From the NCBI GenBank assembly GCA_006226775.1, contig SBGD01000031.1:48923-112922 (forward strand): a stretch of DNA of 64,000 nt. The letters are read 5' to 3'. Below, piece by piece: positions 1 through 8,836 of the stretch (within the stretch, counting starts at the first letter, position 1; every line of letters begins with the position of its first letter). The DNA comes from Paracoccaceae bacterium (GTDB lineage: Bacteria; Pseudomonadota; Alphaproteobacteria; Rhodobacterales; Rhodobacteraceae). The notes below the pieces were generated by a model. That model made no database searches. It was given only the letters and a program-made list of their open reading frames with translations, and was not told the origin of the DNA. Position numbers and translations under genes: made by a program.

Positions 1-931
1 CCAGCATGATCAGCCCCGAGACGATGTTCATCGCCGCGATCAGCACCAGCACCGACAGCAGGACGAACATCACGTTGTCCTCGATCTCGAGGGCGCGCAG
101 GAAGGCGCCGCTGGCATCGCGCCAGGTCCAGACCAGCGCGCGATCCCCCGCCGCCTGCAACAGCGGCAGGGCGTAGTCGTCGACGTCATCGGGCGACCTG
201 ACCATGACCTCGATCTCGTCGGCGGCGCCTTCGCGGTTGAAATAGACCTGCGCGGCCTCGAAGGGCATGTAAACGCGGGTCTTGTCGATGTCATAGCGCC
301 CGGCGGTGAAGATATAGGTGATCTCGAAGGCCTGCACCCGGGGCGAGGTGCCAAACGGCGTCTTGACCCCGTCGGGCGAGATCAGCTTGAGCCAGTCGCC
401 GATGCTCACCCCCAATTCGCGGGCGATGCCCGAGCCGATGGCGATGCCCGCGCCGAAGCGGGCAATGTCGCCCTGCTTCTCCTCGGGGTTGGCGATCCGC
501 GGGATGGTCAAAAGATCGGCAGCAGAGATGCCGTAGACCTCGACGCCTGCGTTGCGGCCATTGGCGCTGGCCATGACCTGGCCCTTGACCAGCGGCGCGG
601 CGCGGGTGACGAACTCCAGCGTCCGCAGCCGGGCGGCCAATGCGTCGTAATCCGGCACCGTGCGGTCGATCTGGCCGGCGTCATTGACCTCGGCCTGGTA
701 GTAGACGGTGACATGGGCATTGGTGCCGAGGATGGTGTCGACGAATTCCTCGCGAAAGCCCGAGCGCACGGCCAGCGTGGCAATCAGCGCAAAGACCGCC
801 AGGGTGATGCCCACCAGGCTGATCCAGGTCATGACGCTGACACCGCCCTCGGCCCGCTTGGCACGCAGGTAGCGCCAGGCGATCATCCATTCGAAGGCGG
901 CGAAGGGGGCGGGGGTGCGGGCTCTGCTCAT
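1..931 (-). CDS. lolC: LolC/LolE lipoprotein-releasing ABC transporter permease (partial)
   Basis: Inner-membrane permease of the LolCDE complex, which extracts outer-membrane lipoproteins from the inner membrane and hands them to LolA. The gene runs off the left edge, so about 310 N-terminal residues are visible. It starts at ATG 931 with MSRARTPAPFAAFEWMIAWR, followed by the family-typical RYLRAKR and a first membrane segment at about residues 34-57 (ISLVGITLAVFALIATLAV). A long periplasmic domain follows, and a second membrane segment (VMFVLLSVLVLIAAMNIVSG) reaches the window edge. The N-terminal MacB-like core fold and the first helix identify the family; LolC and LolE are not separable here. 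An ATP-binding lolD would be expected beyond the edge. Confidence 0.9.
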   Translation of the reverse strand, partial: MSRARTPAPFAAFEWMIAWRYLRAKRAEGGVSVMTWISLVGITLAVFALIATLAVRSGFREEFVDTILGTNAHVTVYYQAEVNDAGQIDRTVPDYDALAARLRTLEFVTRAAPLVKGQVMASANGRNAGVEVYGISAADLLTIPRIANPEEKQGDIARFGAGIAIGSGIARELGVSIGDWLKLISPDGVKTPFGTSPRVQAFEITYIFTAGRYDIDKTRVYMPFEAAQVYFNREGAADEIEVMVRSPDDVDDYALPLLQAAGDRALVWTWRDASGAFLRALEIEDNVMFVLLSVLVLIAAMNIVSGLIML

Positions 932-1137
932 CGGGTGTCCTTTTGGCGCGGAAAGTGGGCAATGGGGCGATGGGCGTCAAGCGGCGATTGCCGGCAGGGG
1001 CGTCCCGCCGCAGTTCATGCGCGGGTTTGATCAAATCGAGCGCTTCCGCGCGCTTTCATTCCGCCAGTGGCCAGGCGACGCCTTGCCGGCGGGCGGTGGC
1101 GCGGGAGGAGGGGGTGCGGTTTCCTGCCGAGACGCGG

Positions 1138-1161
1138 TTCAGGGGCAGGTCTGCCCCTGAA
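1138..1161. repeat. Perfect 11-bp inverted repeat, terminator-like hairpin
   Basis: TTCAGGGGCAG, a 2-base centre GT, then CTGCCCCTGAA. It lies in the 367-bp gap 932-1298 between the divergent lolC and aminotransferase genes. No run of T follows, so it is not a textbook intrinsic terminator. Outside this and the next dyad I see no gene in the gap. Confidence 0.7.
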
Positions 1162-1184
1162 CGCGCCGCCTCCACTGTGAGGCC

Positions 1185-1253
1185 CGTCGTCTGCGCCTCA
1201 AGGTCCTTCGGCCGCCTGCGGCGGTGCTGCGCAACCTTGACCCGCAGACGACG
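1185..1253. repeat. Long imperfect inverted repeat (20-bp arms)
   Basis: The left arm at 1185-1204 and the right arm at 1234-1253 pair at 18 of 20 positions (CGTCGTCTGCG..TCAAGGT against its complement). The 29-base loop contains a further small hairpin, CCGCC-tgc-GGCGG. The structure ends 45 bp before the aminotransferase start, so it would lie in its promoter or leader. Confidence 0.65.
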
Positions 1254-1298
1254 CGCGGGGGATTGCATTGGCCGGTGGCTTGCGCATAGTGCGACGCC

Positions 1299-2405
1299 AT
1301 GAGAGGTCCCCGTTTCACCGCCATCGTCGATGCCCTGCCGCCCACCGTGCCCTTCATCGGGCCGGAAAAGATGGAGCGTGACCGCGGCGCGCCCTTCGTC
1401 GCGCGGCTGGGCGCCAATGAAAGCGTCTTCGGCCCCTCGCCGCGGGCGATCGAGGCGATGCAGGCGGCGGCGGGCGAGATCTGGAAATACGGTGACAGCA
1501 CCTCGCATGACCTGCGCCATGCCCTGGCTGCCGACCTGGGGATCGGGCCGGAGAATATCGTCATCGGCGCCGGGATCGACGGGCTGCTCAATTCCACCGT
1601 GCGGCTGATGGTCGGGCCGGGCGATCAGGTGGTGACCTCGGACGGCGCCTATCCGACCTTCAACTACCACGTGGCAGGCTATGGCGGCACCCTGCACAAG
1701 GTGCCCTACAGGGCCGACCACGAAGACCCCGAGGCTCTGCTGGCCAAGGCGCATGAGGTCGGCGCCAAGCTGGTCTACCTTGCCAATCCCGACAATCCCA
1801 TGGGCACCTGGCACCGCGCCGAGCGGATCGCGGCGATGACTGCCGGGCTGCCCGATGGCTGCGTGCTGGTGCTCGATGAGGCCTATGTCGAGTTCGCCCC
1901 CGAGGGCACCGCGCCGCCGATGGATGTCGCCGACCCCGCGGTGCTGCGGTTCCGCACCTTTTCCAAGGCGCATGGCATGGCCGGCGCGCGGGTGGGCTAT
2001 GCGATGGGCGAGGCCGGGCTGATCGCCGCCTACGAGAAGGTGCGCAACCATTTCGGCATGAACCGCACGGCGCAGATCGGCGCGCTGGCCGCCTTGCAGG
2101 ATCGCGCCTGGCTGGCGCATGTGCAGGAAATGGTGGCAAAGGCCCGCGACCGGATTGCCGCCATCGCGCGCGAGAACGGGCTTGAGCCGCTGCCCTCGGC
2201 CACCAATTTCGTCGCGCTGGATTGCGGCGCGGACGGGGATTTCGCCCGCCGGGTGCTGCAGGAACTGGTGGCGCGGGGGGTCTTCGTGCGCATGCCCTTT
2301 GTCGCCCCCGAAGACCGCTGCATCCGGATCAGCGCCGGCACGCCGGAGATGCTGGACGCCTTTGCCGCGGCCCTGCCCGACGCCCTGCAGGCGGCGCGCG
2401 GCTGA
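1299..2405 (+). CDS. PLP-dependent aminotransferase, HisC-like (class I/II)
   Basis: Fold-type I aminotransferase of 368 aa. The PLP-binding lysine is K223 in FRTFSKAHGMAGARVG. NPDNPMGT (163-170) and DEAYVEF (from 193) are the other cofactor-site signatures. It resembles histidinol-phosphate aminotransferase, but a second and more canonical HisC lies at 57449-58534 beside tyrA. This copy is therefore probably a paralogue acting on another amino donor or keto acid; the substrate cannot be read from sequence. ATG 1299 follows a structured gap. The DUF2177 gene begins 40 bp after the stop on the same strand. Confidence 0.85.
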   Translation: MRGPRFTAIVDALPPTVPFIGPEKMERDRGAPFVARLGANESVFGPSPRAIEAMQAAAGEIWKYGDSTSHDLRHALAADLGIGPENIVIGAGIDGLLNSTVRLMVGPGDQVVTSDGAYPTFNYHVAGYGGTLHKVPYRADHEDPEALLAKAHEVGAKLVYLANPDNPMGTWHRAERIAAMTAGLPDGCVLVLDEAYVEFAPEGTAPPMDVADPAVLRFRTFSKAHGMAGARVGYAMGEAGLIAAYEKVRNHFGMNRTAQIGALAALQDRAWLAHVQEMVAKARDRIAAIARENGLEPLPSATNFVALDCGADGDFARRVLQELVARGVFVRMPFVAPEDRCIRISAGTPEMLDAFAAALPDALQAARG

Positions 2406-2445
2406 AATTTCTGGTCGGGGGCGGCGCGCAGCCTATCTCCGCCTC

Positions 2446-2850
2446 ATGCAGGTTTTCATCCTTTATCTCTCCACTGCGGTGGTGTTCCTCGGGCTCGACG
2501 TGATCGGCCTGCGGTTTCTCATCCGGCCGGTGTTCGAGCGTCATGTCGGCGACATGCTGGTCGATGGCTTCCGCCTTGTTCCGGCGCTGGTGTTCTACCT
2601 CTTCTACATCGGCGGGGTGCTGTACTTCGTCAGCTGGCCGGCGCTGAAAAGCGGCGCGCCGGGGCAGGCGGCGCTGGGCGGGGCGCTGATCGGGGCGATG
2701 GCCTATGGCACCTATGAATTCACCAATTTCGCGACCCTCAAGGGATGGTCCTGGGCGATGGTCGCGACGGACCTGTCCTGGGGCATCGTCCTGACCGGCT
2801 TTGCCGCCTGGGCCGGGGTGACGCTCACCCGCGCGGCGGGCTGGGGATAG
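2446..2850 (+). CDS. DUF2177 family membrane protein
   Basis: Small inner-membrane protein of 134 aa with about four hydrophobic segments (near 4-26, 45-66, 76-95 and 106-129). It carries the family pattern: LGLDVIGLRFL near the N-terminus, YGTYEFTNFATLKGW in the third quarter, and TDLSWGIVLTGF near the end. This matches DUF2177 in length and motif order. The function is unknown. The start is ATG 2446; upstream in-frame extension would run back through the coding end of the aminotransferase. It probably shares that gene's transcript. Confidence 0.8.
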   Translation: MQVFILYLSTAVVFLGLDVIGLRFLIRPVFERHVGDMLVDGFRLVPALVFYLFYIGGVLYFVSWPALKSGAPGQAALGGALIGAMAYGTYEFTNFATLKGWSWAMVATDLSWGIVLTGFAAWAGVTLTRAAGWG

Positions 2851-2979
2851 ATCGGGGGATAGATCGGGCAGGGGAAAGCCACCCGCCGGGGGCCTGTCAG
2901 GGCGGAAATCGCCTGTCGATCTGCGGGAAAAGCCCGGAGGTTGTCCACACATTTGCCGCGAAAACCTGTCGAAATCGAA

Positions 2980-3729
2980 CTATCGTCGGCGTTTTCCCGA
3001 TCTCGGGATCGAGGTGCGCGCGAGCTGGTATTTCGCCTCCGGGTGCGGCGGATGGCCTTCGGTCCTGGCCCAGAACTGCACACCGCCGCGGCGCTGCCAC
3101 AGGGGATAGGCCAGCACGATCCCGGCGATGAAGCCGCCCGCATGGGCCCAATAGGCCACGCCGCCCTCGTCGCCGGGCGTGCCGAAGCCGCCGTAGATCT
3201 GCAGGGCGAACCAGAGGCCCAGCACGATCCAGGCCGGGATCGGGAAGACCCGGAAGAAGACGATGAAGATCACGAGGATGTCGACCTTGGCCTTGGGAAA
3301 GAGCAGCAGGTAGCTGCCCATCACCCCGGCAATCGCCCCCGAGGCGCCGACCACCGGCACCGGCGACTCCGGCGCCGAGACATATTGCAACAGCCCCGCC
3401 GCCAGCCCGCTGGCCAGGTAGAAGCCCAGGTAGGGCAGGTGGCCCATCTCATCCTCGATATTGTCGCCGAAGATAAACAAAAACAGCATGTTGCCCGCCA
3501 GGTGCATGACACCGCCGTGCAGGAACATCGAGGTCACGAAACCCGCCAGCCCGTCGCCCTCGGCAATCCGGCCGGGGATCAGCGCGTAGTCCCAGTAGAA
3601 CTGCAACAGCGCATGCTGGTTGTCGTTCATGTCGAACATCGCCGCGAAGACCACGACGTTGATCGCCATCAGGGCGTAGGTGACGAAGGGCGTGCGCCCG
3701 GACGGGTTGTGATCGCGGATCGGAAACAT
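2980..3729 (-). CDS. Rhomboid family intramembrane serine protease
   Basis: Polytopic inner-membrane protease of 249 aa that cleaves transmembrane substrates within the bilayer. The catalytic serine is S130 in VVGASGAIAG, and the catalytic histidine is H196 in YWAHAGGFIAG. The oxyanion-side motif HLAGN lies at 76-80. About six membrane helices are predicted, as in bacterial rhomboids. A charged tail of roughly 35 residues ends in RSGKRRR. The gene is convergent with the DUF2177 gene and transcribed away from putA's 3' end 31 bp off. Natural substrates are unknown. Confidence 0.92.
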   Translation of the reverse strand: MFPIRDHNPSGRTPFVTYALMAINVVVFAAMFDMNDNQHALLQFYWDYALIPGRIAEGDGLAGFVTSMFLHGGVMHLAGNMLFLFIFGDNIEDEMGHLPYLGFYLASGLAAGLLQYVSAPESPVPVVGASGAIAGVMGSYLLLFPKAKVDILVIFIVFFRVFPIPAWIVLGLWFALQIYGGFGTPGDEGGVAYWAHAGGFIAGIVLAYPLWQRRGGVQFWARTEGHPPHPEAKYQLARTSIPRSGKRRR

Positions 3730-3760
3730 GGGGGAACGCTGTGGGCATTCCCCCGGAAGG

Positions 3761-6700
3761 TCAAGACATGCCGCTCAGAAGCGCCGCATTGCCGCCGGAC
3801 GCGGTTGTATCGACACAGACGTGGCGTTCGTGCATCACGTGGCCGGTGTCCGGCAGGCCGGTGATCAGCGGCAGGATCGGCCCGTCCCGCTCGGCCAGCG
3901 CTTGTGCATAGGCGCGCCCGGTCTCGGCCTCGCCCCACCAGAGCGCGCCGGAAAAATGCCCGAGCGTGGTCAGCGCCCCGGGGTCCAGCGCGCCGCCGAC
4001 GCGCAGGGCCACGCCGCCCAGCCGTTCGACCGCCTCCTTCTGCGCGGTCGCGGCGGCATCGCCCGGTCCGAGACAGAGCAGCGGCGGCCGGGGCAGGACG
4101 GTCAGGCGGTTGTCCTCGCCGGTGGGGCCGGGCAGCGACAGGGGCGGCTGCGGCGCGGGCAGGGGCCGGGCCGTCAGCGATTCCTGCAAGGCCAGCGGAT
4201 CGACCTGGCTGCCTGCGGCGGCGGTCTCGGGCTCGACCGGATGCGCGCCGTAGCGGGCCAGGTAATGCGGCCCGCCCGCCTTGGGCCCGGTGCCGGAAAG
4301 CCCTTCGCCGCCAAAGGGTTGGCTGCCGACGATGGCGCCGATCTGGTTGCGGTTGACGTAGATGTTGCCGGCGTGAATGCGCTCGGAGACATGCTGCACC
4401 CGGTCGTCGATCCGGGTCTGAAGCCCGAAGGTCAGCCCGTAGCCGGTGGCGTTGATCGTGTCGATCACGCGGTCCAGATCGCTGGCCTCGAAGGTGGCCA
4501 GATGCAGGACGGGGCCGAAGATCTCGCGCTCCATCTGCGCAATGCTGTCGACGCGCAAAAGGGCAGGGGCGATGAAATGCCCCTGTTTCGGCACGGAGGT
4601 CTCCTTGATGACACGGCCCTCGGCGCGGGCCCTGGCGACGTAATCGGCGATGCCCTTTTGCGCCTCGGCGTCGATCACCGGACCGACGTCGGTGGAGAGA
4701 TCCCAGGGCTGACCGGCGCGCAGGGCCTCCATCGCGCCCATCAGCATCTCGGTGAACGGCCCGGCAATGTCGCGCTGGACGTAAAGGCAGCGCAGGGCGG
4801 AACAGCGCTGGCCCGCGGACTGAAAGGCGCTTTCGACGATGGCCGCGACCGCCTGTTCCGGCAGGGCGGTGCTGTCGACGATCATCGCGTTCAGCCCGCC
4901 GGTTTCGGCGATCAGCGGCGCGCCGGGGGCGAGGTGTTTCGCCATGGCGCGGCGGATGATCCTGGCGGTCTCGGTCGAGCCGGTGAAGGCCACGCCGCCG
5001 ACGCGGGGGTCGGAGGTCAGCGCCGCGCCGACCTCGCCCGCGCCGGGCAGGAGTTGCAGCACCTCGCGCGGCACCCCGGCCTCGTGCATCAGTTCCACCG
5101 CGCGATGGGCGATCAGCGGCGTCTGCTCCGCCGGTTTCGCCAGCACCGCGTTGCCCGCGGCCAGCGCCGCCGAGACCTGGCCGGTGAAGATCGCCAGCGG
5201 AAAGTTCCAGGGGCTGATGCAGGTGAAGATGCCCACCGGCGGGGTTTCGGGCGCATTGGCGGCGTAGTAGCGCAGGAAATCCACCGCCTCGCGCAGTTCG
5301 GCCACCGCGTCGGGCAGGATCTTGCCGGCCTCGCGGGCGACGAGGGCGAAGATCTCGCCGTAGTTCTGTTCATAGAGATCGGCGGCGCGGTTCAGCACCG
5401 CGGCGCGCTCCTCGGGGGTGGCCTTCCAAGGCTTCGCCGCGGCAAGCGCAGTGTCGCAATCGGCGGCGCTGGCAAAGGCAACCTCGCCGACGACCTCGTC
5501 ATTGCGGGCCGGGTTGGGCACGCTCACCGCCTCTTGCGGGCGGGCGTCACCGGCCAGCAGCGGCGCGGCGGACCATTGGTACTTGCGCCAGGGCTCGCGC
5601 GCCTCGTCGAGCGCCTCGAGCGTCGGGCGATGGGCCAGGTCCCAGCCGCGGGAGTTGATCCGCTCGGGCAGGAACAACTCCGGCCCGGTGGGCAGATGCG
5701 GGGTGGCATCGTCCAGCGCCTCGAAGGGATCGCGGGCCACCACCTCGGCGGGCACATCCTCGTCGACGATCTGGTTCACGAAGGAGGAGTTCGCACCGTT
5801 CTCCAAGAGCCGCCGGACGAGGTAGGCCAGCAGGTCGCGATGCGCACCCACCGGGGCATAAATCCGGCAATGGGTGCCATTGTCGGCCAGCACGAGGTTG
5901 TGCAGCGCTTCACCCATGCCGTGCAAGCGCTGGAATTCAAAGGCATCCTTGTTATCCCCAGCCATGTCGAGGATGGCGGCGACGGTATGGGCGTTATGCG
6001 TGGCGAACTGTGGGTAAATCCGGTCGGTCATGTTCAGCAACCGCCGGGCATTCGCGATATAGCTCACGTCGGTGGCGGGTTTCGAGGTGAAGACCGGGAA
6101 GCCTTCCAGCCCCTCGACCTGCGCCAGCTTGATCTCGGTGTCCCAGTAGGCGCCCTTGACCAGCCGCACCATGATGCGCCGGTCGGTGTCCTCGGTCAGC
6201 GCATGCAGGTAGTCGAGAACGGCGCCGCAGCGATGGCCGAAGGCCTGCACCACCACGCCCAGCCCGTCCCAGCCGGCAAGGCCCGGATCGCGCATCAGCC
6301 GCTCGATCAGGTCGAGGGAAATCGACAGCCGGTCGGCTTCTTCCGCGTCGATGTTCAGCCCCATCTTGCGGCTGCGCGCCATCAGCGCCAGGTCGCGCAG
6401 GCGGGGGTAAAGCTCGGCCATCACCCGGTCCTTCTGGGCCTCCTCGTAGCGCGGATGCAGCGCCGAGAGCTTGACCGAGATGCCGGGGTTCTGGCGCACG
6501 TCGCCATGCACGCAGCCCTTGGCAATCGCCTCGATCGCGCGGCCATAGGCGGCGTGATAGCGCATCGCGTCGGCATCGGTGCGCGCAGCCTCGCCCAGCA
6601 TGTCGTAGGAATAGGTATAGCCTTTCTGCTCCATGCCCGAGGCGCGTTTCATCGCGGCGCGGATATCCTCGCCCAGCACGAACTGGCGGCCCATTTCCTT

Positions 6701-7198
6701 CATCGCGCGGCCCACGGCGGTGCGGATCACCGGCTCGCCCAGCCGCTTGACGGCGGCGCGCAGGTGGCCGACCGGGCCGGGCTCGGAATCCTCGCGCAGC
6801 ACGCGACCGGTCAGCATCAGGGCCCAGGTCGAGGCATTGACCAAGGGCGAGGTGGAGCGGCCCATGTGAAGGCCCCAGTCGGACGGTGCGATCTTGTCCT
6901 CGATCAGCGCGTCGATGGTCTCGGAGTCGGGCACGCGCAGAAGCGCCTCGGCCAGGCACATCAGTGCGACGCCCTCGTCGGTGGACAGCCCGTATTCGGC
7001 GAGAAAGACCTCCATCAACCCGGGTTCCGAGTGGTCGCGGATGCGCCGCACCAGTGCGGCCCCGGCGGCGGATATGCGCGCGCGGTCCTCGGGCGAGAGG
7101 GCCGCGGTCTCGACCAGCCGGGCCACGTTTGCTGCCTCGTCGGCATAGGTCATGGCGTCGATCCGGGCACGCAGGCCGGGCAGAATACTGTGATCCAT
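3761..7198 (-). CDS. putA: Bifunctional proline dehydrogenase / L-glutamate gamma-semialdehyde dehydrogenase
   Basis: PutA oxidises proline to glutamate: an FAD proline dehydrogenase domain makes P5C, and an NAD aldehyde dehydrogenase domain makes glutamate. The protein has 1145 aa. The dehydrogenase barrel occupies about residues 170-450 (RLVKGAYWDTEIK). The ALDH domain covers about 520-980, with SPWNFPLAIFTGQ, VAFTGSTETA and the catalytic cysteine in SAGQRCSALR. A C-terminal extension of about 140 residues follows. There is no N-terminal ribbon-helix-helix, so it should not repress itself; the divergent Lrp-type gene probably regulates it. I chose ATG 7198 (MDHSILPGLRARID); an upstream extension would run into the regulator gene. 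Confidence 0.96.
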   Translation of the reverse strand: MDHSILPGLRARIDAMTYADEAANVARLVETAALSPEDRARISAAGAALVRRIRDHSEPGLMEVFLAEYGLSTDEGVALMCLAEALLRVPDSETIDALIEDKIAPSDWGLHMGRSTSPLVNASTWALMLTGRVLREDSEPGPVGHLRAAVKRLGEPVIRTAVGRAMKEMGRQFVLGEDIRAAMKRASGMEQKGYTYSYDMLGEAARTDADAMRYHAAYGRAIEAIAKGCVHGDVRQNPGISVKLSALHPRYEEAQKDRVMAELYPRLRDLALMARSRKMGLNIDAEEADRLSISLDLIERLMRDPGLAGWDGLGVVVQAFGHRCGAVLDYLHALTEDTDRRIMVRLVKGAYWDTEIKLAQVEGLEGFPVFTSKPATDVSYIANARRLLNMTDRIYPQFATHNAHTVAAILDMAGDNKDAFEFQRLHGMGEALHNLVLADNGTHCRIYAPVGAHRDLLAYLVRRLLENGANSSFVNQIVDEDVPAEVVARDPFEALDDATPHLPTGPELFLPERINSRGWDLAHRPTLEALDEAREPWRKYQWSAAPLLAGDARPQEAVSVPNPARNDEVVGEVAFASAADCDTALAAAKPWKATPEERAAVLNRAADLYEQNYGEIFALVAREAGKILPDAVAELREAVDFLRYYAANAPETPPVGIFTCISPWNFPLAIFTGQVSAALAAGNAVLAKPAEQTPLIAHRAVELMHEAGVPREVLQLLPGAGEVGAALTSDPRVGGVAFTGSTETARIIRRAMAKHLAPGAPLIAETGGLNAMIVDSTALPEQAVAAIVESAFQSAGQRCSALRCLYVQRDIAGPFTEMLMGAMEALRAGQPWDLSTDVGPVIDAEAQKGIADYVARARAEGRVIKETSVPKQGHFIAPALLRVDSIAQMEREIFGPVLHLATFEASDLDRVIDTINATGYGLTFGLQTRIDDRVQHVSERIHAGNIYVNRNQIGAIVGSQPFGGEGLSGTGPKAGGPHYLARYGAHPVEPETAAAGSQVDPLALQESLTARPLPAPQPPLSLPGPTGEDNRLTVLPRPPLLCLGPGDAAATAQKEAVERLGGVALRVGGALDPGALTTLGHFSGALWWGEAETGRAYAQALAERDGPILPLITGLPDTGHVMHERHVCVDTTASGGNAALLSGMS

Positions 7199-7205
7199 GA
7201 GAATC

Positions 7206-7229
7206 CCCTGAATTTCGTTCTGTTCAGGG
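7206..7229. promoter_or_regulatory. Dyad in the putA/Lrp divergent promoter, candidate operator
   Basis: CCCTGAA (7206-7212) and TTCAGGG (7223-7229), with a 10-base spacer, lie between the divergent putA and Lrp-family genes. Lrp-type activators of putA bind in this interval in related bacteria. That this dyad is the site is inference. Confidence 0.4.
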
Positions 7230-7307
7230 TATCGCGATTTCGCTGGTCCTTCTTCCCGATTGTGGGCAAAACACTGGTCGGAATGGTTGATAAAACGGGG
7301 ATTTTCA

Positions 7308-7784
7308 ATGCGACCTGAAGAGATCGACCTGGACCGCTTCGACCGCGCCATCGTGACCGTTCTGGCCGAGGACGGGCGAATCTCGATCACCGACCTGGCC
7401 AAGCGCATCGGGTTGTCGAAATCGCCCACCCAGACCCGGCTCAGACGGCTCGAGGAAGAGGGGGTGATCCGCGGCTACCGGGCGCTGCTCGATCCGATCC
7501 GGCTGGGGCTGGATCACGTCGCCTTTGTCGAGGTGCGGCTGGCCGACACGCGCGAGGCGGCGCTGGCGGCCTTTGCCGCCGCGGTGGCCAAGGTACCCGA
7601 GATCGAGCAATGCCACCTGATTGCCGGCAATTTCGACTACCTGCTGAAGGTGCGCACCTCGGACATGTGGGCCTATCGCATGGTGCTGGCCGAGAAGATC
7701 TCGACCCTGCCGCATGTCTCGAATACCTCGACCTACGTGGCGATGCAGGCGATCAAGGAAAGCGGCCTGGGGGATGTCACCTGA
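7308..7784 (+). CDS. putR: Lrp/AsnC family regulator, probable proline-responsive activator of putA
   Basis: 158-aa regulator with an N-terminal winged helix-turn-helix (FDRAIVTVLAEDGRISITDLAKRIGLSKSPTQTRLRRLEEEGVI, about residues 8-50) and a C-terminal RAM ligand-binding domain (IEQCHLIAGNFDYLLKVRT). It is divergent from putA across 109 bp, the arrangement of Rhodobacter-type PutR that switches on putA with proline. The start is ATG 7308 (MRPEEIDLDR); the in-frame codon at 7260 would place the start inside the shared promoter. The link to proline is from position and family, not from a visible ligand site. Confidence 0.85.
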   Translation: MRPEEIDLDRFDRAIVTVLAEDGRISITDLAKRIGLSKSPTQTRLRRLEEEGVIRGYRALLDPIRLGLDHVAFVEVRLADTREAALAAFAAAVAKVPEIEQCHLIAGNFDYLLKVRTSDMWAYRMVLAEKISTLPHVSNTSTYVAMQAIKESGLGDVT

Positions 7785-7872
7785 GCGAACCGGCAGACAT
7801 GCCACGAACTGGGTCGGGCCGGGCGTTTTGCGGTTTTCTCGGGCCGGGCCCCGGCCTATTGTCGCCTCGCTG

Positions 7873-7958
7873 GCCCGCGTGGTGGAAGGGTAGACACAGG
7901 AGACTTAAAATCTCCAGGCCGTAGGGCCGTGCCGGTTCGAATCCGGCCGCGGGTACCA
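7873..7958 (+). tRNA. tRNA-Leu (anticodon TAA)
   Basis: An 86-nt class II tRNA. Acceptor 5' GCCCGCG pairs with CGCGGGT, followed by discriminator A and an encoded CCA. The anticodon stem-loop is GGAGA-CTTAAAA-TCTCC, giving anticodon TAA for UUA codons. A long variable arm (CAGGCCGTAGGGCCGT) and the T-loop GGTTCGAATCC are present. Confidence 0.97.
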
Positions 7959-8010
7959 GCGTTCAGGCTAGCGATCAGGTCAGCAATCGGGCCGGAAATC
8001 AGACCTGCGA

Positions 8011-8268
8011 TCAGGCCGTTTCGGCGGACATCCAGTCGGTGCGGATGCGCAGGTGCCCCTCGCCATTCCGGCCGGCCGAGAAATTCAGCGACATGCGCAG
8101 CCAGGCCAGCGTCACCGCGGCGAACATCAGGAAACCGCCGGTCATCAGGCTTTCGGTCCGGTCGTGGATGACGCCGACCCCGAGGTGATAGCTGGCATCG
8201 GCGAAAAAGGCGATCATCAGGCCCAGAAGAAAGCAGCGGGCGGCGCGTCTTGCGATTTCGGTTTTCAT
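8011..8268 (-). CDS. Small two-helix membrane protein, unknown function
   Basis: 85-aa protein with two hydrophobic segments (CFLLGLMIAFFADASYHLGVG, about 14-34, and SLMTGGFLMFAAVTLAWL, about 41-58). The hydrophilic tail ends in SAGRNGEGHLRIRTDW. The start is ATG 8268 (MKTEIARRAARC); longer in-frame versions have arginine/proline-rich tails that do not look coding. It is convergent with the tRNA-Leu gene. I do not recognise the family. Confidence 0.6.
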   Translation of the reverse strand: MKTEIARRAARCFLLGLMIAFFADASYHLGVGVIHDRTESLMTGGFLMFAAVTLAWLRMSLNFSAGRNGEGHLRIRTDWMSAETA

Positions 8269-8481
8269 GTCGGTGTTCCCAGAGCGTTGGCAGACCCCGT
8301 CAGGCTGGCGCCGGAATGGGGCGGAACTTGGGCGCGAAAAGGGAAACATTGGCCAATTCGTAGGCAGACCTCACTGCAATAAATCTAGAAAGAATAACTT
8401 AGGTTGAATTTGGTTATTGAAAGACTATTGGCTTTATGGATAAGTGCGGTTTCTTGGAAAACAGCACAAGAGTTAGCGATA

Positions 8482-8784
8482 ATGAATGTACGAACTACAG
8501 GTGTCGTAGCGATAACACTACTGTTGAGCGCATGTATGACTCCCACAATTGAGCCGGCCGTCGCCTCCTTCAACGAAGCAAGTGTTGGTATCAGGCTGGA
8601 TGGTAACGCGCTCGAATTTGCGTCTGAGGCAGTGAAACAACAGGCTTATCAGCAAGCTGACGCCAAGGCCGTAGAAATATGTGCACGCGGACCTAAGCGC
8701 CGCGCTGAATTTGCCAGCAGCCGAAGAATCCCAACTGGCCAATATACGTTTGAAATTGAACGGCTGTATCTCTGCCTAAGCTAG
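8482..8784 (+). CDS. Small lipoprotein in an AT-rich patch
   Basis: 100-aa predicted lipoprotein: MNVRTTGVVAITLLLSAC gives a short signal peptide and the lipobox LLSAC, with C18 as the lipidated residue. The mature part is polar and glutamine/alanine-rich (EAVKQQAYQQADAKAVEICARG) and ends in EIERLYLCLS. Two further cysteines could form a disulfide. ATG 8482 is chosen because it puts the signal peptide at the N-terminus; the in-frame codon at 8404 would add 26 residues. Base composition from about 8376 to 8800 is clearly more AT-rich than all neighbours, which suggests recent transfer. No family is recognised. Confidence 0.65.
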   Translation: MNVRTTGVVAITLLLSACMTPTIEPAVASFNEASVGIRLDGNALEFASEAVKQQAYQQADAKAVEICARGPKRRAEFASSRRIPTGQYTFEIERLYLCLS

Positions 8785-8797
8785 AAACATATATAAC

Positions 8798-8836
8798 AGA
8801 CGCCTCTTTCACGCAGATGAAGGGGCGTCTTTTTTT
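8798..8836 (+). terminator. Intrinsic terminator after the lipoprotein gene, shared with irr
   Basis: AGACGCC (8798-8804) pairs with GGCGTCT (8824-8830), and the stem extends inwards with wobble pairs to about 12 bp, followed by a run of T to 8836. It overlaps the irr stop codon (8809-8811), so the two convergent genes share it. Confidence 0.85.

Noticed and set aside
3728..7318. Very long plus-strand open frame (about 1196 codons) opposite putA
   Set aside because: Its product is Gly/Arg/His-rich with no recognisable domain or ribosome site, and it mirrors putA, whose frame has all catalytic motifs. It is a GC-driven antisense frame.
7873..8800. Genomic island at tRNA-Leu
   Set aside because: No integrase, and no direct repeat of the tRNA 3' end could be found by eye; only a short AT-rich patch is supported.
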